Of a stretch of DNA of 39,912 nucleotides, positions 33,892 to 39,912 are shown in pieces. A model generated the notes under the pieces. The model saw only the letters and a list, made by a program, of their open reading frames with translations. It did not search any database and was not told the DNA's origin. The position numbers were made by a program, and so were the translations under genes. Each line of letters starts with the position of its first letter. Positions within the stretch are counted from its first letter, which is position 1. This stretch comes from Actinomycetaceae bacterium. Lineage in GTDB: Bacteria > Actinomycetota > Actinomycetes > Actinomycetales > Actinomycetaceae. The DNA lies in NCBI GenBank assembly GCA_017539125.1, contig JAFYHO010000004.1:1-39912 (forward strand), read 5' to 3'.

Positions 33892-35396
33892 TGACCTCTC
33901 GCACTGTTGATGTTGTCGTTATTGGGGGTGGGCTTGCCGGCCTATCGGCCGCTTACAGCGCTGTAAAAGCAGGTCTGCGCCCTTTGCTTCTCGAAGAACG
34001 CGGACGGCCGGGCGGGCTTGTCTGCTCGGGTGATATCGGCGGACAATCCGTCGATATTGGGGCGGAGTCTTTTGCGACGCGCTCCAAAGAAATCACCGAT
34101 TTAGCACACGAATTAGGATTGGAGACGGTGTCGCCGCAGGGTTCGTCGTGGATTTGGACGCACCAAGACGGGGGGCGTGCCGTTCCCATTCCTCACGGCA
34201 TCTTCGGCATTCCTGCCAATATTGACGACCCTGTTTTCGCTGAGACACTAGTCCAAATCGCCGGTTCTGAAGCCTACGAGCGCGCCAAACGTGACCTGAC
34301 GATGGGCCCATCTATCGGTGCTAATTGTGAAGATTTGGCATCTCTCGTCTCCATGCGTATGGGACAAGCCGTCCTGGACACTTTCGTCACTCCTTTCGCT
34401 GGTGGCATTCACGCTGCCGACCCAAAAAATCTCGCGGTCGATTCCGTCGCTCCCGGCTTGCGAGCCCAGCTCCATAAGACAGGCTCGCTCACAGCGGCTG
34501 TACGCGCTATTCGCCCCCAGCCGACCCCTGTGGTTGCGCAGACTAAGGGCGGCATGTTCCGTTTGCCTGAAGCGCTACGTGAAGCAATTATTGCTGGTGG
34601 CGGCATGGTCGAGTCGCGCAAGCGTGCCATCGCGCTGACTCCTGGCAGGCACAGCCTGTGGAAGGTGTGGACGAAGCCGACCCGCTCGAATCCTGACCCG
34701 CATCTGCCGCCGATTGAGGTGGGCGATCGCGAGCTTATCCGCACCGAGCGCGTCGTGCTGGCTACCCCTGCGCCGCAGTCGTTCTCGCTGCTGGGCGCGT
34801 GTGCCGACGCCGCTTCGCTTATGGGTGACGCGACGGCTTTCCCCGCCGATTTGGCACAGGAAATCTTTGAGCTTCTAGGCGATTTCACTCTGCCAGCTGG
34901 CGCTCCGATTGCTCATGTCACTTTGGTGTTGAACGCTCCGCAGCTCGACAAGTCGCCGCGCGGCTCGGGCATGCTCGTCTCTCCGCCTAGCCGCACTGAT
35001 CGTCCGCGTCTGCGCGCCAAGGCTTTGACGCATTACTCGTCGAAGTGGCCGGACACTATTGCCGGCGCTCCCCCGCACACTCATGTCCTGCGCATTTCCT
35101 ATGGTCGCCCGGGCGAGGATTTGTCCGATTTGACGAATGAGAATGCGCGCGCGATTGCTTTGGCGGATGCCGCAACCATGATGGGCGTGAATTTGGACGA
35201 GGCGAATGTGATTGACCACCGTCTTATTCATTGGGACGGATCGCTCGTCCCGCAAACTCCGGAAACCCGCGAGAAGGCGAAGCGTCTGGAGGATTTGGTG
35301 AAGCAGACTCAAGGGCTTCGCGTGACGGGTGCATGGGTGGCTGGTTCTGGTTTGGCTGCCGTTATTCCGCACGGTTTGGGGAGCGTTAACGCATGA
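33891..35396 (+). CDS. cgoX: Coproporphyrinogen III oxidase (HemY/CgoX type)
   Basis: An FAD-dependent oxidase that takes coproporphyrinogen III to coproporphyrin III in HemQ-containing bacteria; older annotation calls it hemG or hemY protoporphyrinogen oxidase. The dinucleotide-binding motif VIGGGLAGLSAAYSAVKAG (10-28) is followed by LEERGRPGGLV, a helical substrate domain, and the C-terminal FAD strand VTGAWVAGSGLAAVIPHG. It has 501 residues, in the usual range. The hemQ and Cys-rich hemH in the same cluster support the coproporphyrin assignment. It overlaps hemE by 1 bp and hemC by 4 bp. Confidence 0.92.
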   Translation: MTSRTVDVVVIGGGLAGLSAAYSAVKAGLRPLLLEERGRPGGLVCSGDIGGQSVDIGAESFATRSKEITDLAHELGLETVSPQGSSWIWTHQDGGRAVPIPHGIFGIPANIDDPVFAETLVQIAGSEAYERAKRDLTMGPSIGANCEDLASLVSMRMGQAVLDTFVTPFAGGIHAADPKNLAVDSVAPGLRAQLHKTGSLTAAVRAIRPQPTPVVAQTKGGMFRLPEALREAIIAGGGMVESRKRAIALTPGRHSLWKVWTKPTRSNPDPHLPPIEVGDRELIRTERVVLATPAPQSFSLLGACADAASLMGDATAFPADLAQEIFELLGDFTLPAGAPIAHVTLVLNAPQLDKSPRGSGMLVSPPSRTDRPRLRAKALTHYSSKWPDTIAGAPPHTHVLRISYGRPGEDLSDLTNENARAIALADAATMMGVNLDEANVIDHRLIHWDGSLVPQTPETREKAKRLEDLVKQTQGLRVTGAWVAGSGLAAVIPHGLGSVNA

Positions 35397-36433
35397 CGAA
35401 TTCGCCTAAACCTCTAGGAAGTCCGGAAAATCCCGTCCGTATTGGTACGCGCGCTTCGCTACTTGCCACAACTCAGACGGGAACCGTCACTCGTTTCCTT
35501 GAAGAGGCTGGTTTGGCGACCGAGACGATTCATATCACCACCGAGGGCGACACGTCACGCGCCTCGCTGGCGTCTCTGGGTGGCGTGGGCGTGTTTGCTG
35601 CGCGCCTGCGTGCGGCTCTGCTGGACGGCGAATGCGATGTGGCTGTTCACAGCGCTAAGGATTTGCCTGCTGGTGACGTAGAGGGCTTGACGATTGGGGC
35701 GTATCCTGAGCGGGAGCGCGTCTCTGATGTGCTGGTTTCGGCGGACGGCTGCGGGCTGCGCGATTTGCCTGCAGGGGCGCGTATTGGTACGGGTTCTCCG
35801 CGGCGCGCTGCCCAGATTCTTGCTGCACGTCCTGACCTTGATCTGGTCGATATTCGTGGCAATGTGACGACGCGCTTGGGGCGTGTGCGCGGCCTTGGCT
35901 TTGAGGGTGCGGGAGATTTGGATGGCGTCATTCTTGCCTATGCGGGTTTGGCGCGCCTTGGGCTTGCCGAGTATGTGACTGAGACGCTGGACGGCGTGCT
36001 TATTCCTGCCGGTGCGCAGGGAGCTTTGGCTGTCGAGGTGCGCGCTGGGGATATGAGCAGTGAGCAGGGAGAGCTTTTGGCTGCGGCTTTGCGCTCCCTT
36101 GATCATATGCCGACGCGCCTCGAGGTGGAGGCTGAGCGCGCATTTTTGCGGACGTTGGAGGCTGGGTGCAGCGCGCCGATTGGTGTGAGTGCGCGCGTCC
36201 AAGGCACTGCCTTGCATATGGAGGCTCGTATTGTTTCTCTTGACGGTTCGCGTCTTTTGGGGCATAGCGTGAACATGGAGCTTGACGAGGACGCGGCCGA
36301 AGCTATCGGGCAGGCTCAGCGCGCTGGTGAGGATGTGGGACGTTATCTTCTTGATAATGGGGCGCGCGATATTACCCTTTTATCTGCTAGTAAAAATACT
36401 GACGAGAAAACATTGTGGGGTGACACCAAGTGA
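35393..36433 (+). CDS. hemC: Porphobilinogen deaminase (hydroxymethylbilane synthase)
   Basis: HemC joins four porphobilinogens into hydroxymethylbilane. The 346-residue protein shows RIGTRASLLATTQT (16-29), the catalytic HSAKDLP (86-92), GTGSPRRAAQ, and Cys259 in LEAGCSAPIGVSA, to which the dipyrromethane cofactor is attached. It is slightly longer than usual (about 310), with the excess at the C-terminus. Start and stop overlap the neighbouring genes (ATGA, GTGA), so the operon is tightly coupled. Confidence 0.96.
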   Translation: MTNSPKPLGSPENPVRIGTRASLLATTQTGTVTRFLEEAGLATETIHITTEGDTSRASLASLGGVGVFAARLRAALLDGECDVAVHSAKDLPAGDVEGLTIGAYPERERVSDVLVSADGCGLRDLPAGARIGTGSPRRAAQILAARPDLDLVDIRGNVTTRLGRVRGLGFEGAGDLDGVILAYAGLARLGLAEYVTETLDGVLIPAGAQGALAVEVRAGDMSSEQGELLAAALRSLDHMPTRLEVEAERAFLRTLEAGCSAPIGVSARVQGTALHMEARIVSLDGSRLLGHSVNMELDEDAAEAIGQAQRAGEDVGRYLLDNGARDITLLSASKNTDEKTLWGDTK

Positions 36434-37254
36434 CAGTAGAAAACACAGGAGCCTTGACGGGTGTGCGGGTTTTTCTCTCGCGCGAGGATGATTCGCCGAT
36501 GGCGCGCGCCTTGGAGGCGGCGGGAGCGCAGGTGGCTGCCAGCCCTTTGTGCCTCTATACTCCGCGAGCGCATGACGATTTGGCGGCGAGCATTGAGCGC
36601 CTGGAACGCGGCGAGTATTCGTGGCTGTGCCTGTCCTCTCCGCGGACTCTTGCCATGATTAGCGAGGCGGGCTTCAATGTTCCTGCTGTGCTGTCGGCTG
36701 CCGTTGAGGCGGGCACGCGCATTGCGGTGGTTGGTCCTGCAACGGCTGTGAGTGTTTTCGATGTTGGGCAGCGTGCGCATTTGACTGCTGGCGATCCGCC
36801 GTCGTCTGCGGCTCTTGTCGAGTCGTTTTCTCGTTTCGTTGTCACTGATGACAAGCCGATTCTTATCCCCTGCGCTTCGATTGCGAAGAAAACTCTGCCT
36901 GAGGGTTTGAGTGCTTTGGGCTGGCAGGTTGAGGTGTTGCACGTCTACGACACTGACGCTGCGAGCGAGCTGCCCGAGGTTATGAGCGCGGCTTTTGACG
37001 AAGCGCAGTCCCCTGACGATGAACTCAGCGATATTTTCCTTGTCACTTCGGGTTCAGTGGCGCGCGCTGCGAGTGCCCTATTGGAAGCTCGCGGTCTTGA
37101 GCGCCCGCCGGCTGTAGCTCTGGGCGAGCCGAGCGCATCGATGCTTCGCCAGCTGGACTGGGACACCTACGGCATCTGCCCTTCGGCTCAAATGCCCGAT
37201 ATTATCGACACTCTTGCCAAGGCAGGCGAACAGATTAAAGCTGCCGCACGCTAG
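36430..37254 (+). CDS. hemD: Uroporphyrinogen-III synthase
   Basis: HemD closes and inverts ring D of hydroxymethylbilane to give uroporphyrinogen III. The family has few fixed residues; here the two-domain pattern is visible: GVRVFLSREDDSPMARALEAAGA at the start, YSWLCLSSPRTLAMI, an inter-domain VVGPATAVSV, the second domain with ALGWQVEVLHVYDT, and DIFLVTSGSVARAA late. It has 274 residues and a GTG start overlapping the hemC stop. The position between hemC and hemB makes the call firm. Confidence 0.92.
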   Translation: MTVENTGALTGVRVFLSREDDSPMARALEAAGAQVAASPLCLYTPRAHDDLAASIERLERGEYSWLCLSSPRTLAMISEAGFNVPAVLSAAVEAGTRIAVVGPATAVSVFDVGQRAHLTAGDPPSSAALVESFSRFVVTDDKPILIPCASIAKKTLPEGLSALGWQVEVLHVYDTDAASELPEVMSAAFDEAQSPDDELSDIFLVTSGSVARAASALLEARGLERPPAVALGEPSASMLRQLDWDTYGICPSAQMPDIIDTLAKAGEQIKAAAR

Positions 37255-37279
37255 GACAATCGCCTAGAAAGGAACGCAC

Positions 37280-38290
37280 ATGGAAAACGTCACGACCTCC
37301 CCTATTCTTGATTCCGCTGTGAAGCCCTATGTTCGCCCGCGTCGCTTGCGCGCGACTCCTGCTTTGCGTGAGCTGGTGCGTGAGAATCGTTGGAGTGCGC
37401 GCCAGTTGGTTTTGCCGATTTTTGTGCGTGAGGGTATTAGTGAGCCTGCACCGATTACGTCGCTGCCTGGGCAGTTCCAGCATACAGTTGAGTCTGCTGT
37501 AGCGCTGGGGCGCGAGGCTGTCGAAGCGGGTGTTGGTGGCCTGATTGTTTTCGGTGTGCCTGCCGAGGAGAACAAGGACGAGCTTGGCTCAAATGCGTGG
37601 GCGGAGGAGTGTATCGCCAATCAGGCTTTGCGGGCTTTGCGCGCCGAGCTGGGCGAGGATATTGTCCTCATGGCTGATACCTGCTTGGACGAGTTCACTT
37701 CACATGGGCATTGTGGTCCGTTGACGGAAAGCGGCGATGTGGATAATGACGCTGCTGTGGCGTGCTATCAGAAAGTGGCTGTCTCGCAGGCAGAAGCGGG
37801 AGCGCAAGTTGTTGCGCCCTCAGGCATGATGGACGGACAGGTGGCTGCTATTCGCGCGGCGCTTGACGAGGCCGGTTTTGATGACGTGGCGATTTTGGCG
37901 TATAGCGCGAAGTTTGCTTCGGCTTTCTATGGGCCTTTCCGTGACGCTGTCGGCTGCGAGTTGAACGGTGACCGTAAGAGCTATCAGGAGGACCCAGCGA
38001 ATAGGCGTGAGGCTCTGTATGAGACGGAGCTCGATATTGCTGAGGGTGCGGATATGGTGATGGTCAAGCCTGGCTCGTCGTATTTGGACGTGCTGAGTGA
38101 TGTGGCTGAGGTGTCGCCTGTGCCTGTCGCTGTTTATCAGGTGTCCGGCGAGTATGCGATGGTTGCTGCGGCTGCCGAGCGCGGCTGGATTGACCTTGAG
38201 CGCATTGTCGACGAGCAGCTGACTTCGTTTGTTCGTGCCGGCGCCGACTTTATCTTGACTTACTGGGCTCTCACTGCCGCCCGCTTCTAA
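37280..38290 (+). CDS. hemB: Delta-aminolevulinic acid dehydratase
   Basis: HemB condenses two 5-aminolevulinates to porphobilinogen. The two Schiff-base lysines are seen in ILAYSAKFASAFYGPFRD and MVMVKPGSSYLDVL. The metal loop DTCLDEFTSHGHCG has Asp where the middle Cys of the three-Cys zinc site would be, so the site is mixed rather than the classic zinc type. It has 336 residues. AAAGGA precedes the ATG and the gene follows hemD by 25 bp; it ends the operon, with repeat R9 right after its stop. Confidence 0.96.
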   Translation: MENVTTSPILDSAVKPYVRPRRLRATPALRELVRENRWSARQLVLPIFVREGISEPAPITSLPGQFQHTVESAVALGREAVEAGVGGLIVFGVPAEENKDELGSNAWAEECIANQALRALRAELGEDIVLMADTCLDEFTSHGHCGPLTESGDVDNDAAVACYQKVAVSQAEAGAQVVAPSGMMDGQVAAIRAALDEAGFDDVAILAYSAKFASAFYGPFRDAVGCELNGDRKSYQEDPANRREALYETELDIAEGADMVMVKPGSSYLDVLSDVAEVSPVPVAVYQVSGEYAMVAAAAERGWIDLERIVDEQLTSFVRAGADFILTYWALTAARF

Positions 38291-38294
38291 CCCT

Positions 38295-38404
38295 CCGTCA
38301 TTGCGAAGGTGCGTCATACCCACCCCGTCGTCGCGAGCCTCCTCTTTCCGTCGTTGCGAGGAGTCCCGTTAGGGACGACGAAGCAATCTCCAGGTCGCCA
38401 CGTC
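38295..38404. repeat. Palindromic intergenic repeat, copy R9 (nested)
   Basis: Three repeat starts follow each other: CCGTCATTGCGA (38295), CCGTCGTCGCGAG (about 38325) and CCGTCGTTGCGAG (38348), then GACGACGAAGCAATCTC and GGTCGCCACG. This looks like elements inserted into or next to one another. It separates hemB from the convergent nucleotidyltransferase gene. Confidence 0.65.
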
Positions 38405-38440
38405 ACGCCCAGAGGAGGCAACAAAAGAAAAACCTGTATT

Positions 38441-39091
38441 CTAATCGCTTTTCAGCACATCAGCCCATTGTGTCAAGCGTCGCTGTAGCGCGGTTAAATC
38501 TTCACGTGAATACCCATACTTATTGACCTCGTCAAAAGAAATGGACGCGCACTCTTCTAAGCGCTGACGGAACATATCACTATTAAAAGAAGGATCAGAA
38601 CGTTTACCCAGAGCAATCAATTCGTCATCAGGATAAAAACCAGTCTGTCTAATGACATCAACATCCAAATAATCTCGCGCCTCCCCACGCGAAAACAAAG
38701 CAGCCATCTTATTCCCAACAGCATCATCACGAGACAGCACTGAACCTATCTCCAAAGAAACAGGTGGATCATTACGCCAATCAATACCCATATCAATCTC
38801 TAAAAGCTGCCCATTGTCAGAAGCCACAACAAGGCGAGCAAAGGTATCGGTTTGTCGAGCAATATCCACACTTATATCCGCATCACTTAACGCCTGTAAA
38901 ACATTCTCGACGGCTGCAGAAAATTTTTCTCGCTCCGACAGGATGGAAAACAAATCAATATCCTCAGTCGGACGGCTAATAAGACCATGCTCACGAATTG
39001 CCCCAGAACCAGCAAGAACAAAACTAGCGCCTTTGCTTGCTTCTAAGGCAATTTGAGAGACAAAACGTTGAAATGCCAGCCTATCTTCCAT
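38441..39091 (-). CDS. AbiEii-like nucleotidyltransferase (putative toxin)
   Basis: A 216-residue DNA polymerase beta-type nucleotidyltransferase of the AbiEii/AbiGii toxin group. The active-site pattern is GSG (28-30) followed by RPTEDIDLF (40-48) with Asp44 and Asp46; a third acidic position lies in LLEIDMGIDW, and VGNKMAALFSRGEARDYLDV is the typical C-terminal lobe motif. Relatives such as the MenT toxins block translation by adding nucleotides to tRNA. The start codon overlaps the stop of the upstream partner (TAATG). AT-rich composition suggests acquisition. Confidence 0.82.
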   Translation of the reverse strand: MEDRLAFQRFVSQIALEASKGASFVLAGSGAIREHGLISRPTEDIDLFSILSEREKFSAAVENVLQALSDADISVDIARQTDTFARLVVASDNGQLLEIDMGIDWRNDPPVSLEIGSVLSRDDAVGNKMAALFSRGEARDYLDVDVIRQTGFYPDDELIALGKRSDPSFNSDMFRQRLEECASISFDEVNKYGYSREDLTALQRRLTQWADVLKSD

Positions 39092-39447
39092 TACTTATAC
39101 CCCATTGTAAGAGCAGGAAAACGGCTTTCCCATAAAGAACGAACACGCTCATCCATGCGCAATTGTGACCACGATTCCAGCAAACGCTTTTTATTTAACA
39201 AACAGGCCTGTTCCTCGTCAGTACCCTCACTAAGAAGCGCCTGATATGCCATAGTACGACTACCATCGCTATCAACAGGCACGTCACGACGGTCCCCCAA
39301 CCAACGCACATTATGCGACAAAGTAATAGTACCGCTATAAGGGCCACGCAAATCATCAAGAGAATCAACAATCCAATACGGCTTCAAATCACGAAACCGA
39401 ACTCGATACCCCTCAGGAAAATCGGAAATCTTCGGCTCAACCAACAT
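39091..39447 (-). CDS. Small partner of the nucleotidyltransferase (putative antitoxin)
   Basis: A 118-residue protein with no recognised domain that I can name. Visible features are PYSGTITLSHNVRW, resembling a strand pair, and a helical end (TDEEQACLLNKKRLLESWSQL, then RSLWESRFPAL). It is not a classic AbiEi antitoxin: it is too short and has no winged-helix start. Small proteins with this general pattern are found upstream of such nucleotidyltransferases in Actinobacteria, so an antitoxin role is a reasonable inference. I chose the ATG at 39447, preceded by AAGGAG at 7 nt, over an in-frame start at 39468. Confidence 0.7.
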   Translation of the reverse strand: MLVEPKISDFPEGYRVRFRDLKPYWIVDSLDDLRGPYSGTITLSHNVRWLGDRRDVPVDSDGSRTMAYQALLSEGTDEEQACLLNKKRLLESWSQLRMDERVRSLWESRFPALTMGYK

Positions 39448-39561
39448 ATTCCGACTCCTTTCTACCATCGCAACACACCAATTTTACCGCACCACCTCTA
39501 TTACCGGCACCCATTGCATCATCACGGGCTTCACAATGATGGGTGAGAGATACGGCAAATA

Positions 39562-39594
39562 GTGATGCCGCGGGCGCATAGCCCACGGCATCAC
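39562..39594 (-). terminator. Terminator hairpin of the DUF5648 gene
   Basis: GTGATGCCG (39562-39570) and CGGCATCAC (39586-39594) form a perfect 9 bp stem extended by GGGC/GCCC around GCATA. It lies 24 bp after the stop of the DUF5648 gene; the T tract on the minus strand is weak (TATTTG). Confidence 0.6.
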
Positions 39595-39617
39595 ACAGTC
39601 ATAGGAACAGGGAAAGA

Positions 39618-39912
39618 CTATTGGACCCTGATGGCATACCAGCCAATACCTTCGTCTTTCCAACCATGCTTGTCCACCAAAGCCTTATATTCATTCCAAT
39701 TGGCAGTGTAATGATGCTGACCAACACGAAGCCCAGGGTTATAGCAACGATAAACCTTCACGCCATTTGACCCAGCGGAATAGAACAAAGGCTTACCACC
39801 ATTGTCATACACCCAACCATGCGTCCTCAAACTCTCAGCCTCTTTCGTATCCTTCGTATAATGATGATCCCCCAGACCAGAATTATACAAACGATACACA
39901 CCAGCACCACAG
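39618..39912 (-). CDS. DUF5648-repeat surface protein (partial, 5' end off the window)
   Basis: The frame is open to the window edge, reading CGAGVYRLYNSGLGDHHYT at its visible start. It contains the DUF5648 pattern: VYRLYNSGLGDHHYTKD, a helix with KEAESLRTHGW, then a second VYRCYNPGLRVGQHHYTANW, KALVDKHGW and GIGWYAI. These repeats are usually the C-terminal module of secreted or wall-bound hydrolases and adhesins in Gram-positive bacteria and probably bind the wall or a carbohydrate. The catalytic or N-terminal part lies beyond the window. Confidence 0.85.
   Translation of the reverse strand, partial: CGAGVYRLYNSGLGDHHYTKDTKEAESLRTHGWVYDNGGKPLFYSAGSNGVKVYRCYNPGLRVGQHHYTANWNEYKALVDKHGWKDEGIGWYAIRVQ

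Overview
The window looks like a moderately GC-rich actinobacterial chromosome, probably Actinomycetaceae-like. I infer this from a PdtaS-type HisKA_2 kinase, a DUF2505 protein, a heme pathway using HemQ and a Cys-rich ferrochelatase, and several genes with no Shine-Dalgarno (SD) whose start codon sits exactly 6 nt after a TANNNT box, as expected for leaderless mRNAs. The species cannot be fixed from the sequence alone.

Layout. 1-1065: gatC and the start of gatA (minus). 1180-1266: a possible small RNA and a terminator. 1297-3350: a DUF3800 gene and a cardiolipin-synthase-like phospholipase D protein (plus). 3448-21004: the outstanding feature, a 17.5 kb minus-strand array of 15 paralogous single-pass membrane proteins of three types (here called 1, 2 and 3). 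They are arranged in six units read 3-2-1 or a shortened form of it. Each protein has a type-specific conserved cytoplasmic tail, one membrane segment, a low-complexity linker and a two-lobed extracytoplasmic part. The first gene of every unit carries the same head box, whichever type it is. I do not recognise the family. 21294-24665: an SDR oxidoreductase and NAD-dependent DNA ligase. 25025-26163: a PadR regulator with a HAAS/DUF1700-type membrane partner. 26378-27085: an AT-rich toxin-antitoxin pair that appears to have been inserted at the 3' end of the PdtaS-like kinase gene, leaving a second kinase 3' end behind. 28617-29078: DUF2505 protein. 29240-38290: heme synthesis in two divergent blocks, hemA-hemH-hemQ (minus) and hemE-cgoX-hemC-hemD-hemB (plus). 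hemL is not in the window. 38441-39447: an AbiEii-like nucleotidyltransferase with a small upstream partner. 39618-39912: the C-terminal end of a DUF5648-repeat surface protein.

A family of roughly 80-200 bp palindromic repeats, with ends like CCGTCATTGCGAG, sits between genes throughout. It flanks the membrane-protein array on both sides, occurs at two junctions inside it, forms the 3' end of one array gene, and has been read in frame into the ferrochelatase gene.

How it fits together: the heme genes encode a coproporphyrin-dependent pathway. The array looks like a set of three-component surface assemblies. Their membrane and cytoplasmic parts are conserved within a type while the outer lobes and linkers diversify by duplication, gene loss and gene conversion. 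That functional reading is inference; the repeat architecture is seen directly.
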